In this document: piece after piece, positions 7,296-19,166 of the stretch | How positions within the stretch are numbered: position 1 is the first letter of the stretch | Layout of the letters: the number at the start of each line of letters is the position of its first letter | NCBI GenBank assembly: GCA_029262335.1 | Contig: JAJCZQ010000026.1 | Location: 1 to 64,000, forward strand | DNA length: 64,000 bases | Direction of reading: 5' to 3' | From: Deltaproteobacteria bacterium | Lineage (GTDB): Bacteria; Desulfobacterota_D; UBA1144; Nemesobacterales; JAJCZQ01 | The notes under the pieces: generated by a model | Database searches by the model: none | What the model was told of the DNA's origin: nothing | Seen by the model: only the letters and a program-made list of their open reading frames with translations | Translations under genes and position numbers: made by a program

Positions 7296-9512
7296 TTAAT
7301 TACCAAGCTCCCAGTTTGCCCTTTGTATAAAGTTATCAGCGTATGATTTAAACTCTCCGCCGTCTTCATCCATCCTGGCTAATTTATTAAATGTCTTAAT
7401 TGCACCATAATAATCACCTGCTGAATACTGCGCAACCCCTAGTGACTTTAAATTTTCCATACGAAGGTTTTTTCCGGGGAGTCTTCTTATTTCTGAAATC
7501 TCTAAATTTTCTATTGCCCTTTTAAAATTCCCCTGCCTTAAATATATCCTTCCCAGGAGATAATAAGCAGGCACATAAGAGCGGTATCTTTGCTTAAGGT
7601 CTTCAAGAATGGCAATTTTTTCCACAGTATCATCCGTAAGCAGGAATTCCTTATATGCGCTCTTTATATTTTTATTAAACCTTTTTAAATCTATTTTCAG
7701 ATCTATTGATCTCTTTATATCATTTGGCAGGCTGCTGTCCCTTAACTTAAGAAAATGTGGGTATGCGTATTCATATCCTTTTTTGTCCCAAAGAACATTA
7801 GTTTTTAAATTGTTAATGATATTTACATCAATCTTTGTTAGTCCGTCGGCATTTAGATTTAATAGCTTATCGTAGTCTTTATTGTAGTAATATGAGTAAG
7901 CCAGAGCCGTTTTGATATTTGGATTTTGAGGGCTTAATTTAAATGCTTTTTCAAAATCATCGGTTGAACCGTAAAAGTTATCAGAGGCGTAATCTTTATA
8001 TCCTTCAGAAATATAAAAATCTGTTTTTCTTGGGCAGCTGTCCTCAAATATACTTTTATCCGAAAACTTATACTCGGAAAACTTACCCGCATCATCCGGA
8101 AGCTCTATCTCTTCATTCAGGTATTTGACCCACAATGCAATCAGTTCATCTTCTGATTTATTATATTCATCGGTATTTCCTGTCCTGTAATACTCCTTAA
8201 ATTTCTCAACTCCAAAGTTATCTATCAGGTATCTCGAATATGAACCCATCAGTGTATAACTTATGGAAGGAGGATAATACCAGAATCCGTAACCAAGAAA
8301 ATCGTCCAGATTGTTATTCAAATTGCCTTTATTTATCAGAGTTTTGGAAAGCTGGTGTTTGTCCATAACATTCACAGGCCAGTCTACAGCTACTGCTATT
8401 CCCTCAATTAATCCTTTTTTAGGGCTGATTTTCAAAGTCCTGGAGCCAAATTCCGAAGAGATTATATGAACAAGTTCATGTTTTAGTTCGCCAATCGGAT
8501 AGCTGTTAAAAACCTGGTGAATTTCACCGTGTATGGGGTTTGCAACAGTTGCGTGCAGGGAGCCAAAATATTTTTTCCTGACTTTTGTGTCAGGGTAAAT
8601 ATAAGAATTTATTTTATCGCTAATATCTACGTCTAAATATTCGCTGACCTCATTGTATCTCCATTCATGGTCTTTTGCTATTAACTCTATGTTCTTGGCT
8701 GCTTTTGATTCCGGGTCATAATGTATAAGAAAATGTTCTGTCTCATATGTATTTGTAAGCACATTATTCTGTATATAGTCCCTTGAGTACCTGATCCCAA
8801 GATTTTCCTCTTTTTGATAGGAAAAAATCAACAGCATCAGCAAAATAAACAGCAGTATAAATGAACCAAGTCCCGGGGAACCTTTTTTATAGTTCTGAAG
8901 AATATTTATTAAAGTAAAAATAAATAATGCCCAGGCAAGAATTATGAATCTGTATATAATCAGTGTCGAACTGACCGGAATAAATTTGTCATAAACTGAA
9001 CCCGGGAAATAACCAATAATGGGATTAAAGAAAAAGATATGGGATTGATAATAAAGCTCATACAAAGAGAATAATATTGTAAGTATCAGGATTAATGCCC
9101 CGATAAGAAATCCACGTCTCCTGAAAATCATACCGGCAAATGATCCTATTGCAGTGGAGTAGACAACAGAAATCAGCGGAATTAACAAATAAAAATATAT
9201 TCCTGATTCAAGGCTGCAGTCTTTGTTTAATATGGAACTTACTAAACCCACAGCAAAATTTATCGCCACAAGCACAAGGTTTAAAAGAAAAAGTTTTGAA
9301 AGAAAATCAGTTGTGTTAAAACCTGAATATGATGATTGCAGACTGTCATTTATTGATTCGGCAGAGATAAATACCGTAATAAAGGAAAGAAATATTGAAG
9401 AAAAAACGGAATATTCAAAACCCAGGACACCAATTAACGGAAAAAGGCTAAGAATTACCGAGAAAATTAATACTAATATTACACATACTAAATATTTTTT
9501 GGTCAGGAACAT
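7296..9512 (-). CDS. Polytopic membrane protein with gluzincin-like peptidase and TPR domains
   Basis: 738 residues in three parts. Residues 1 to about 230 contain some six to seven hydrophobic helices. A soluble domain then begins TYETEHFLIHYDPESKAAKN, the usual opening of the peptidase-MA-like family; it has HELVH near residue 345 and, downstream, LIEGIAVAV supplying the third zinc-ligand Glu. The C-terminal 250 residues are TPR-like (YYLLGRIYLRQGNFKRAIEN). Active-site residues are present, so proteolysis is plausible, but the substrate is unknown. The membrane part resembles an ABC-2-type permease only in topology. Directly upstream of lspA on the same strand. Confidence 0.85.
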   Translation of the reverse strand: MFLTKKYLVCVILVLIFSVILSLFPLIGVLGFEYSVFSSIFLSFITVFISAESINDSLQSSYSGFNTTDFLSKLFLLNLVLVAINFAVGLVSSILNKDCSLESGIYFYLLIPLISVVYSTAIGSFAGMIFRRRGFLIGALILILTILFSLYELYYQSHIFFFNPIIGYFPGSVYDKFIPVSSTLIIYRFIILAWALFIFTLINILQNYKKGSPGLGSFILLFILLMLLIFSYQKEENLGIRYSRDYIQNNVLTNTYETEHFLIHYDPESKAAKNIELIAKDHEWRYNEVSEYLDVDISDKINSYIYPDTKVRKKYFGSLHATVANPIHGEIHQVFNSYPIGELKHELVHIISSEFGSRTLKISPKKGLIEGIAVAVDWPVNVMDKHQLSKTLINKGNLNNNLDDFLGYGFWYYPPSISYTLMGSYSRYLIDNFGVEKFKEYYRTGNTDEYNKSEDELIALWVKYLNEEIELPDDAGKFSEYKFSDKSIFEDSCPRKTDFYISEGYKDYASDNFYGSTDDFEKAFKLSPQNPNIKTALAYSYYYNKDYDKLLNLNADGLTKIDVNIINNLKTNVLWDKKGYEYAYPHFLKLRDSSLPNDIKRSIDLKIDLKRFNKNIKSAYKEFLLTDDTVEKIAILEDLKQRYRSYVPAYYLLGRIYLRQGNFKRAIENLEISEIRRLPGKNLRMENLKSLGVAQYSAGDYYGAIKTFNKLARMDEDGGEFKSYADNFIQRANWELGN

Positions 9513-9581
9513 AAATAGTTAACTGGATCGAAAATATATTATAAAGACTGAAGCATGGTCTAATGTATTAAATCAAAAAAA

Positions 9582-10280
9582 TTATGTATCGTTTAACCTG
9601 AACAGGATTGGAACCTTAACCCAGCTGGGTACAAACTTACCGTTGAATTTTTCGGGGACAAACTTCCATTTTTTTAAAGCGCTTTGGGCTGAATTATCAA
9701 GTACCGTATAGCCTGATGTTTTAACCAGCCTCATATCACCCACATTCCCGTCATCAAGTACCTGTACATTAAATACAACCTCTCCTTCATAACCCCTGCG
9801 TCTTGCTACCATTGGATATTCCGGTTTTATGTTAGAGCCATATTCAGGTTTGGCACTGTATTTTAATGTTTTTTCTGCTTCGTTCTTTTCGTTTCCACCT
9901 TTTTTAATTTCTTTATTTAAATTATTGCCGATTTCCTGCTGAAATAATTTATTTTCTTTTTTTTGCTCTAAAGAAATTTTACTGCTGTTTTTGGTGATTT
10001 TATATCTATTTTTAGTTTTTGAAATTTCAGGCTCTGCTGTTTTTGTTAAAGGCTTTATTTTTTCTGCCTTAGCCGGTGAATTTTTTTGAGGATTTTCAGA
10101 ATATTTAGGGCTGTCCGTTTTTACAGAATTATTATAGACACTTACATGTGTGAGGCCGCTTTGACTTTTACCGTTAAATACCAGAAGTCCAAGTTCCAGC
10201 AGGGATAAAAGAAAAGCTGAAATCAGGACTAAATGAATAAAAACCGAATAAAACAAATATTTTTTAATACCTTTTTTCAT
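9582..10280 (-). CDS. TonB-family energy-transducing protein
   Basis: 232 residues: a short basic N-terminus, one membrane helix (about 8-33), a Lys/Glu/Asn-rich periplasmic stretch of about 110 residues, and a C-terminal TonB domain (PEYPMVARRRGYEGEVVFNV, then TSGYTVLDNSAQSALKKWKF). This is the domain that contacts TonB boxes of outer-membrane receptors; the family couples proton motive force through ExbB/ExbD, which are not in the window. The linker is Lys-rich rather than the classic Pro-rich type. No receptor gene is adjacent. 28 bases downstream of greA on the same strand. Confidence 0.9.
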   Translation of the reverse strand: MKKGIKKYLFYSVFIHLVLISAFLLSLLELGLLVFNGKSQSGLTHVSVYNNSVKTDSPKYSENPQKNSPAKAEKIKPLTKTAEPEISKTKNRYKITKNSSKISLEQKKENKLFQQEIGNNLNKEIKKGGNEKNEAEKTLKYSAKPEYGSNIKPEYPMVARRRGYEGEVVFNVQVLDDGNVGDMRLVKTSGYTVLDNSAQSALKKWKFVPEKFNGKFVPSWVKVPILFRLNDT

Positions 10281-10308
10281 ACTTATTTACTTTTATTTCC
10301 AGTTTGTC

Positions 10309-10785
10309 TTAATTTATATCGACAACAATAAATTCCCTGATTCCCCCTGGTGTTCTTACCTGCACATCATCATCAATTTCCTTTCCTATCAATGCTCTTC
10401 CGATAGGAGAAGATATTGAAATTATACCATTATCAGGATCGGATTCATCATCTCCGACAATCTGATATTTTAGTTCATCACCACTTTCAACATCTTCAAG
10501 CGTGGCGGTCAGGCCAAACACCACACGGTCCTTATTACTAATTTTACCGGGATCAATAACTTCGGCTCTGCTGGTTTTTGCTTCAAGTTCCTGTATTCTT
10601 CCCTCAATAAATGACTGTTTGTTTTTTGCTGTTTCATATTCAGCATTTTCTGAAAGGTCACCCAGAGACCTGGCAAAAGAAATCGCTTTAATTACTTCCT
10701 GCCTTTCTACGGTTTTTAATCTATGTAGTTCTTCCTTAAGTTTTTTGTAACCCCCTGGTGTCATGGGGAATCTTTCTACCGACAT
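10309..10785 (-). CDS. greA: Transcription elongation factor GreA
   Basis: 158 residues, the standard GreA length. The N-terminal coiled coil (PMTPGGYKKLKEELHRLKTV) has the acidic tip segment LSENAEYETAKNKQ that reaches into the RNA polymerase secondary channel. The C-terminal FKBP-like domain contains SPIGRALIGKEIDD. The protein stimulates RNA cleavage in backtracked complexes. The start has GGAGG eight bases upstream. It follows carB by 18 bases, so carB-greA are likely co-transcribed, a frequent arrangement in proteobacteria and relatives. Confidence 0.96.
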   Translation of the reverse strand: MSVERFPMTPGGYKKLKEELHRLKTVERQEVIKAISFARSLGDLSENAEYETAKNKQSFIEGRIQELEAKTSRAEVIDPGKISNKDRVVFGLTATLEDVESGDELKYQIVGDDESDPDNGIISISSPIGRALIGKEIDDDVQVRTPGGIREFIVVDIN

Positions 10786-10803
10786 TGATTTCCTCCGGCC
10801 CTG

Positions 10804-13800
10804 TTAGTAATCCTGGATTGCCTTTACTTCCAGTCCTGTTTTTTTCATGCTATCAATAGCCCCTGTCGCTGCTTTTGCTCCGGCCAGGGTTGTAAAATAA
10901 GGGATATTATAAATAATTGTATTTCTTCTGATTGAGAATGACTGGGCAACTTCCTTCTCACCAAATGTTGTATTTATCAACAACTGCACATCATTATTTT
11001 TAAGATAATCAGTAATATCAGGCCTTCCTTCCGATACTTTATTTACCTTTTCATTAACTATACCTTTTTCCGATAGAAATTTGGAAGTCCCGCCGGTACA
11101 GATTAATTTAAAATCAAGTTCTGTTAGTTTTTTTGCAATATTTAATACTGTTTCATTTTTATCTTCATCTTTTACACTTATAAATGCAACACCCTCAAGC
11201 GGAAGGGAGTTGCCCGATGCTATCTGCGCCTTTGCAAATGCTTTATTAAGTTCAGGGTCGATACCCATAACTTCACCGGTTGATTTCATCTCAGGGCCGA
11301 GAATGGTGTCTACCCCAGTAAATTTTATAAATGGGAACACTGACTCTTTTACACAATAATGTTTAGGATGAATTTCTTCTGAAAACCCGAGTTCTTCGAG
11401 TTTTTTTCCAATCATTATTTTTGTACCCAGTTTTGCAAGAGGAACTCCTATCGCCTTACTGATAAATGGAACAGTCCTGCTCGCCCTTGGGTTTACTTCA
11501 ATTAAAAATATCTCTTCATCTTTTATGGCAAACTGTATATTAGCAAGGCCCTTTACATTAAGAGCAAGAACAAGGTCTTTTGTCTGCCTTTTTATTTCGT
11601 CAATTGTTTCCTGTTTAATGGAAAACGGCGGTAGTACCATTGCGCTGTCACCTGAATGAACACCCGCTTCTTCAATGTGCTCCAGGATACCAGCTACCAC
11701 GACCAGCTCTCCGTCACTTATCGCATCAACATCCACTTCCTTTGCATCTTTTAGAAACTCATCAATAAGTACAGGATGATTAGGGGATACATTTACCGCT
11801 TCATTCATATATTTTACAAGTGCCTTTTCACTGTAAACGATTTCCATTGCCCTGCCCCCAAGCACATATGAAGGCCTTACTACTACCGGGTAACCTATAT
11901 CCTTTGCAATATTTAAGGCTTCATCCTCACTCCTGGCAATGCCATTACGGGGCTGCTTCAAATTTAATTTTTGTATCAGGTCCCTGAACCTCTCCCTGTC
12001 CTCTGCAAGATCAATGTTCTCAGGTGATGTCCCGAGGATTTTCACACCTCTTTGTTCAAGTGGGATTGCAAGCTTAAGGGGTGTCTGACCTCCCAGCTGC
12101 ACTATAACTCCATCCGGCTTTTCCCTGCTTATAACAGCTAGTGCATCTTCAAGTGTTAATGGTTCAAAATACAGCCTGTCTGATGTATCGTAGTCCGTAC
12201 TTACCGTTTCGGGGTTGCAGTTAATCATTATGGATTCATAGCCTTCTTCCTGCAGTGCAAAAGAAGCATGTACGCAGCAGTAATCAAACTCAATACCCTG
12301 CCCTATCCTGTTGGGGCCGCCCCCGAGTATAACAACTTTTTTCTTATCAGTTGGTATGGACTCATCATCGTATTCATAAGATGAATAGAGATACGGGGTA
12401 TATGCCTCAAATTCTGCTGCACAGGTATCAACCATTTTATAAACCGGGCTTAATCCAATACTTTTTCTTTTTTCGGAAACCTGGTCTTCACTGCAATCAG
12501 TAAGGCCTGAAATAATTTTATCCGAGAATCCGTATTCCTTTGCTTTTTTTAGTAAATCATCAGGAATGGAATTAATATCATATTCTTTTATCTTAATTTC
12601 GAGATCTATAATCTGCTTAATATTATTTAAAAACCACGGGTCAATTTTGCAAAGCCCGAATATATCTTCAACATCCAAACCCAGGCGAAATCCATCTGCC
12701 AGGTACCAAAGCCTTTTTGAGTTTGGAATTCGTATATTTTCTTTTACTACTTCAATGTCATCTGATACAGATTCAAAACCGTATGAATCGACCTCAAGAG
12801 ATCTGATTGCTTTATTAAAAGATTCCTTAAATGTCCTTCCTATGGACATAACTTCACCGACTGATTTCATCATAGTTGTTAATGTAGGGTCGGTCTGAGG
12901 AAATTTTTCGAAGGTAAATCTTGGAATTTTTACAACCACATAATCTATTGTAGGTTCAAAAGAGGCGGGTGTGTATCGTGTTATATCATTTGAAATTTCA
13001 TCAAGCGTATAGCCTACTGCAAGTTTTGCTGCAATCTTTGCAATTGGAAAACCGGTGGCCTTGGAAGCAAGTGCTGAACTTCTCGATACCCTTGGGTTCA
13101 TCTCAATAATTACTATTTCACCGTTTTCCGGGTTTACACCAAACTGTATATTTGAGCCGCCTGTATCAACACCTATCTCCCTTATTATCGCAACAGAAGC
13201 ATCACGCAGCTGCTGGTACTCTTTGTCTGTAAGTGTCTGTGCCGGGGCAACGGTAATACTGTCACCGGTATGTACTCCCATTGGGTCAAAATTTTCTATT
13301 GAACAGATAATTACTACATTATCCATGTTGTCACGCATAACTTCATACTCGTACTCTTTCCAGCCAATTACGGACTGCTCGACAAGTATCTCGGATACCG
13401 GGCTCAGGTCGAGTCCGGTTTTTGCAAATTCACCAAACTCTTCTTTATTGTATGCAATACTTCCGCCTGTACCCCCAAGTGTAAATGAAGGCCGGATGAT
13501 TATCGGATAACCGATCCGATTTGCTATTTCCCAGGCCTCGTCCATATTATGGGCAACTCCGCTCTCGGGGACTTTAAGGCCGATCTTCAGCATTGCTTCC
13601 TTAAAAAGTTCTCTGTTTTCAGCTTTCTTTATTGCTGGAAGCTTGGCACCAATTAACTCAACACCGTATTTTTCAAGGACGCCAGACTCAGCAAGCTCCA
13701 CTGATATATTTAATGCAGTCTGCCCACCCAAAGTCGGAAGGAGGACATCAGGTTTTTCTTTTATAATAATCTTTTCAACGATTTCAGGAGTCAGGGGTTC

Positions 13801-13998
13801 TATATATGTACTGTCGGCAAGGCTGGGGTCTGTCATAATTGTTGCCGGGTTGCTGTTTACAAGGATTACCCTGTATCCCTCATCCATAAGCGCCTTACAT
13901 GCCTGCGCCCCGGAGTAATCAAACTCACATGCCTGGCCAATTACAATTGGGCCCGACCCGATTATTAATACACTTTTTATGTCTTCTCTTTTAGGCAT
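10804..13998 (-). CDS. carB: Carbamoyl-phosphate synthase, large subunit
   Basis: 1064 residues, full length. Two homologous ATP-grasp halves are present: the first opens with [20 protein letters not shown], the second with [20 protein letters not shown]. Ligand motifs such as [19 protein letters not shown] and [19 protein letters not shown] occur in each half. The C-terminal 140 residues are the MGS-like allosteric domain ([15 protein letters not shown]). The enzyme makes carbamoyl phosphate for arginine and pyrimidine synthesis with CarA, which is not in the window. No Shine-Dalgarno is obvious before the ATG. Confidence 0.97.
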   Translation of the reverse strand: MPKREDIKSVLIIGSGPIVIGQACEFDYSGAQACKALMDEGYRVILVNSNPATIMTDPSLADSTYIEPLTPEIVEKIIIKEKPDVLLPTLGGQTALNISVELAESGVLEKYGVELIGAKLPAIKKAENRELFKEAMLKIGLKVPESGVAHNMDEAWEIANRIGYPIIIRPSFTLGGTGGSIAYNKEEFGEFAKTGLDLSPVSEILVEQSVIGWKEYEYEVMRDNMDNVVIICSIENFDPMGVHTGDSITVAPAQTLTDKEYQQLRDASVAIIREIGVDTGGSNIQFGVNPENGEIVIIEMNPRVSRSSALASKATGFPIAKIAAKLAVGYTLDEISNDITRYTPASFEPTIDYVVVKIPRFTFEKFPQTDPTLTTMMKSVGEVMSIGRTFKESFNKAIRSLEVDSYGFESVSDDIEVVKENIRIPNSKRLWYLADGFRLGLDVEDIFGLCKIDPWFLNNIKQIIDLEIKIKEYDINSIPDDLLKKAKEYGFSDKIISGLTDCSEDQVSEKRKSIGLSPVYKMVDTCAAEFEAYTPYLYSSYEYDDESIPTDKKKVVILGGGPNRIGQGIEFDYCCVHASFALQEEGYESIMINCNPETVSTDYDTSDRLYFEPLTLEDALAVISREKPDGVIVQLGGQTPLKLAIPLEQRGVKILGTSPENIDLAEDRERFRDLIQKLNLKQPRNGIARSEDEALNIAKDIGYPVVVRPSYVLGGRAMEIVYSEKALVKYMNEAVNVSPNHPVLIDEFLKDAKEVDVDAISDGELVVVAGILEHIEEAGVHSGDSAMVLPPFSIKQETIDEIKRQTKDLVLALNVKGLANIQFAIKDEEIFLIEVNPRASRTVPFISKAIGVPLAKLGTKIMIGKKLEELGFSEEIHPKHYCVKESVFPFIKFTGVDTILGPEMKSTGEVMGIDPELNKAFAKAQIASGNSLPLEGVAFISVKDEDKNETVLNIAKKLTELDFKLICTGGTSKFLSEKGIVNEKVNKVSEGRPDITDYLKNNDVQLLINTTFGEKEVAQSFSIRRNTIIYNIPYFTTLAGAKAATGAIDSMKKTGLEVKAIQDY

Positions 13999-14044
13999 TT
14001 TTCAGTTTCAACCAGTTAAAATTTATTTCTTTATATGCAGCTAC

Positions 14045-14082
14045 AGGTAAATACGATTTAAAGAAATCGTATTTTTATACCT
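14045..14082 (-). terminator. Hairpin downstream of thiC
   Basis: AAATACGATTT and its exact complement AAATCGTATTT are separated by AAAG, and outer arms AGGTA/TACCT extend the stem with a small bulge. It lies in the 153-base gap between thiC and carB, both reverse strand. The U-tract is weak, so a processing or attenuation role is possible. Confidence 0.5.
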
Positions 14083-14151
14083 AATTCTTTATTTACAGGC
14101 AATAAATACAGTTTTTAAATGAAGATTGAATTAAATAATGTCACAAATTTA

Positions 14152-16074
<1,923 letters not shown>

Positions 16075-16141
16075 TTAGAAATAATTTTTCTGAATATATA
16101 TTATTGAGTCGGGAGCAGTATTAAGTAATATATGATGCCAA

Positions 16142-17191
16142 ATGTTTAAATATATATTAGGTATAGAATCTTCCTGCGATGAAACTTCCGCAGCCGTTGT
16201 TGAAGACGGGAAAAAGCTGCTTTCAAATATTGTTGCTTCCCAGATCTCAACCCATTCAAAATACGGCGGGGTTGTACCCGAAGTAGCATCGAGAATGCAT
16301 GTTGAATCCATCATCCCTGTTATTGAGGAAGCACTGGATAAAGCCAAATTAGACTTTAATGATATCGACGGAATTGCCGTTACCCAGGGCCCCGGACTTA
16401 TAGGCTCACTTCTTGTGGGACTGGCATCCGCAAAGACCCTCGCATTTTCTCTTGATAAACCACTGCTTGGAGTAAATCATCTTGAAGCGCATATATCAGC
16501 CGTGCACCTTGAAAATGAAGTTGATTTTCCTTTTATTGCACTTATCGCATCTGGCGGGCACACAAACCTGTATATGGTAAATGGATTTACGGACTTTGAA
16601 CTTATAAGTAAAACGCGGGACGATGCTGCAGGTGAGGCTTTTGATAAAGCAGCAAAGGTTCTTGGGCTTGGTTACCCCGGGGGTGTGATGATAGACAAAC
16701 TGTCAAAAAGCGGGGACAGGGATACTTACAAGTTTCCAATACCATTTAATACAAAAAAGTCCTATGACTTTAGTTTCAGCGGTATTAAAACTTCTCTTGT
16801 ATATTTCCTGAAAAAAAACGAGATAAAAGATGATAACGATTTAAATGACATTTGTGCCGGCTACCAGGAATCAATAGTAAGGAGCCTTCTTAATAAAACT
16901 TTCAATGCTGCAAACGAACACAATATTAAAAGGGTGGTTATTTGCGGGGGCGTCGCCTGTAATTCGAGGATCAGAGAACTCGGTGCGGAATATGGAAAGG
17001 AAAATAATATTGAACTGTTTTACCCTTCACCGTCTCTTTGTACAGATAACGCCGCAATGATAGCAACTCTTGGCTGCTATAAATTCCGTGAAGGTGACCT
17101 TTCTAAACTTAATATAGGTGCATATTCAACTTTAAAAACAAAAATAGTACGCGGCCAGAAAAGTTTTACCGACTCAACTCAGCAATCATAA
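16142..17191 (+). CDS. tsaD: tRNA N6-adenosine threonylcarbamoyltransferase TsaD
   Basis: 349 residues of the Kae1/Qri7/TsaD ASKHA family. The opening ILGIESSCDETSAAVVEDG, the metal-binding NHLEAHI (two His), DDAAGEAFDKAAKVLGLGYPGG and CGGVACNSRIRE are all intact. It transfers threonylcarbamoyl to A37 of ANN-decoding tRNAs together with TsaB/TsaE, which are not in the window. It is divergent from thiC. The last 13 bases overlap the end of the convergent Dabb gene. Confidence 0.97.
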   Translation: MFKYILGIESSCDETSAAVVEDGKKLLSNIVASQISTHSKYGGVVPEVASRMHVESIIPVIEEALDKAKLDFNDIDGIAVTQGPGLIGSLLVGLASAKTLAFSLDKPLLGVNHLEAHISAVHLENEVDFPFIALIASGGHTNLYMVNGFTDFELISKTRDDAAGEAFDKAAKVLGLGYPGGVMIDKLSKSGDRDTYKFPIPFNTKKSYDFSFSGIKTSLVYFLKKNEIKDDNDLNDICAGYQESIVRSLLNKTFNAANEHNIKRVVICGGVACNSRIRELGAEYGKENNIELFYPSPSLCTDNAAMIATLGCYKFREGDLSKLNIGAYSTLKTKIVRGQKSFTDSTQQS

Positions 17192-17481
17192 TCCACAACT
17201 GCCCTTTCTGTTCTTACCTCTGATATATAACCCGCTACATTTAAATGCTCAGGATGTTTCTGGTAGACATCAAGGTCTTCTTTAGAATCAAACACAGAAT
17301 AAAGCACCACATCAAATGCTGCTTCGGATGAATTGAAATTAATTCCAACTTCAAGCTCTTTAATTTCACTTATTTTGGAAGTCAGTCCATGAAGCATGTT
17401 CTTTACATTTTCTGTAATCTCACTTTTTGTTTCCCCGTTATGACTGTCCTTTAACTTCCACATTACAATATGTTTGATCAT
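17179..17481 (-). CDS. Dabb (stress-responsive alpha/beta barrel) protein
   Basis: A 100-residue single-domain protein. The N-terminal MIKHIVMWKLKD and internal YSVFDSKEDLDVYQKHPEHL are diagnostic of the Dabb dimeric alpha/beta-barrel family, which includes plant stress proteins and some small enzymes; the function here is unknown. The start has a strong GGAGG eight bases upstream. It follows a small membrane methyltransferase gene in the opposite order of transcription (this gene is upstream of nothing on its strand within 20 bases of 17502). It overlaps tsaD tail-to-tail by 13 bases. Confidence 0.87.
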   Translation of the reverse strand: MIKHIVMWKLKDSHNGETKSEITENVKNMLHGLTSKISEIKELEVGINFNSSEAAFDVVLYSVFDSKEDLDVYQKHPEHLNVAGYISEVRTERAVVDYDC

Positions 17482-17501
17482 AAAATTCCTCCGGATTATA
17501 T

Positions 17502-17930
17502 TTAGTAAATAAAGGGTAAGATTCTGTAAGTTCTTTGTTTATAAAGGCCGAAATCACTCACCTTTTTTGAAAGAATATTTTCATAATAAATTATTGTTAG
17601 TACAACTGTTACCATCAGGATACACCAAACAAGTACTCTTGGTATGTCTAACCTGCTGTATACCCAGGAAGTGGAAAGAATTATCAGCGCTGTATATATG
17701 GGATGGCGGATATATACAAATGGCCCTTTGGGAACAAGCCTGGATTTTTTGGTGCTTTGTTTCAGCAAAGAGAACTTATCGAACTTTATTGTCCAGAGTG
17801 TCCAGGCTATCAGGAAAAGGGCAAATACCTCAAACGAAAGGATTACTATGTTGCTTGTTACAATAGGCCCGGTAAATACTATATAGCCCATGCATAAGAA
17901 CTGTAAAATAAGAAGCGGCATCAATTTCAT
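17502..17930 (-). CDS. Isoprenylcysteine methyltransferase-like small membrane protein
   Basis: 142 residues with four predicted membrane helices. The signature GPFVYIRHPIYTALII matches the SAM-binding RHPxY motif of the ICMT/phospholipid methyltransferase superfamily, and YENILSKKVSDFGLYKQRTY near the C-terminus matches the second family motif. Bacterial members methylate small lipids or unknown substrates. The start has AAGAGA just upstream. The next same-strand gene is the Dabb protein, 20 bases downstream. No isoprenylcysteine substrate is expected in a bacterium. Confidence 0.82.
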   Translation of the reverse strand: MKLMPLLILQFLCMGYIVFTGPIVTSNIVILSFEVFALFLIAWTLWTIKFDKFSLLKQSTKKSRLVPKGPFVYIRHPIYTALIILSTSWVYSRLDIPRVLVWCILMVTVVLTIIYYENILSKKVSDFGLYKQRTYRILPFIY

Positions 17931-17991
17931 TTTTTTCTCTTAATCTCTGCACCTGTTTTCTGATTTCGGACTAAAAATATTGCAATATCTT

Positions 17992-18339
17992 TTACCTTTT
18001 TACAACAGGAATCAACACCCAAATTTTTTTATCTGTGTGATAACCCCAGCTTGGTATGTAAAAAATATAGCTGCCGGATAAGTTGTCCAGTCCGTTTAAT
18101 GTAAATTTTATCTTTTTTTTCTTACAATAATCAACTGTCAGCTTTCCTTCCTCACATAGTTCTAACTCTTTTTCTTTTCCTAATGTTTCAGGACTGAGTT
18201 CAAATGCAAGCCTGTTTCTTGTGTTGTCTAACTCCGGGCTGTTATAAATAATCCAGATTTTTTTTTCACCGTTTATACTCAGCACGATGAGTAATGCCGG
18301 TTTGTCCCCCGGGTAATTAAAAATTTTTATATTATCCAT
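17992..18339 (-). CDS. Hypothetical protein, overlaps coaX
   Basis: 115 residues, no recognised family. The sequence alternates strands rich in Ile and Lys (KKIWIIYNSPELDN, KKKKIKFTLNGLDNLSG) and lacks signal or membrane segments, so a small all-beta cytoplasmic domain is likely. Its start overlaps the coaX stop by eight bases, implying translational coupling with coaX. No function is claimed. Confidence 0.7.
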   Translation of the reverse strand: MDNIKIFNYPGDKPALLIVLSINGEKKIWIIYNSPELDNTRNRLAFELSPETLGKEKELELCEEGKLTVDYCKKKKIKFTLNGLDNLSGSYIFYIPSWGYHTDKKIWVLIPVVKR

Positions 18340-19096
18340 TTAATTTAAATAAGATATTAAGTCCCTTTAGAGTAAGATATTTATCAGCATGCTGAATCAT
18401 TTCGGATTCTTCGGTAATGATTTCTGAAAACCCGCCGGTGGATACTACGGCCGGTTCAGTATCCATGGAGTTTTTTAATCTGCCGATCATTCCGTCAACT
18501 AATGATACGTATCCGTAAAAAATCCCGGCCTGCATACTTTCCACAGTATTCCTGCCAATAATATTTTCCGGCTTTTTTATACTTACTTCGGGTAATTTTG
18601 ATGTATGCTGCGACAGTGCATCAGATGAAATTTTTATACCCGGGGCAATAGCACCTCCCATGTATTCACCATCTGCAGAGACGCAGTCAAAAGTTGTTGC
18701 AGTACCGAAATCAACAACAATAGTGCTGGTTTTAAAAATGTTGAAAGCTGCTACCGAGTTTACAATCCGGTCAGCCCCAACTTCTTCGGGGAAATCATAA
18801 AGGATTGGCATATCGGTTCTGGATGTATGACTTACTTCTATCGGGTCAAGTCCGGTCACATTCTTAACAGTGTCGGCAAGAACATCTTTAAGCTCAGGAA
18901 CAACACTTGAGATTATTGATGCTGTAATCCGGTTGGAATCAAGACTTTTTTCACTTAATTTGTTAAATAGGTTTGAATGGAACTGTTCTATGGTTGAGTT
19001 TTTACTGGTCTTAATGTTAAAGGAAGTAATTAAAACTTCATTATCAAAAACACCGAATGTAATGCTTGTGTTTCCAACATCAATGGCTAATAACAT
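18332..19096 (-). CDS. coaX: Type III pantothenate kinase
   Basis: 254 residues of the ASKHA-fold CoaX family. Visible motifs are LLAIDVGNTSITFGVFD at the N-terminus, EEVGADRIVNSVAAF and VVDFGTATTFDCVSADGEYMGG. The enzyme phosphorylates pantothenate, the first step of coenzyme A synthesis; type III enzymes are not feedback-inhibited by CoA. CoaD, a later enzyme in the same pathway, is encoded at 44.1 kb. No BirA fusion is present. The downstream small gene overlaps its stop. Confidence 0.95.
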   Translation of the reverse strand: MLLAIDVGNTSITFGVFDNEVLITSFNIKTSKNSTIEQFHSNLFNKLSEKSLDSNRITASIISSVVPELKDVLADTVKNVTGLDPIEVSHTSRTDMPILYDFPEEVGADRIVNSVAAFNIFKTSTIVVDFGTATTFDCVSADGEYMGGAIAPGIKISSDALSQHTSKLPEVSIKKPENIIGRNTVESMQAGIFYGYVSLVDGMIGRLKNSMDTEPAVVSTGGFSEIITEESEMIQHADKYLTLKGLNILFKLNG

Positions 19097-19166
19097 AAGG
19101 AACTATTATTCTTAATTTTAACAATAAATAAAGAATAATAGCTCCGATGAATTTTAATGAATTTTT

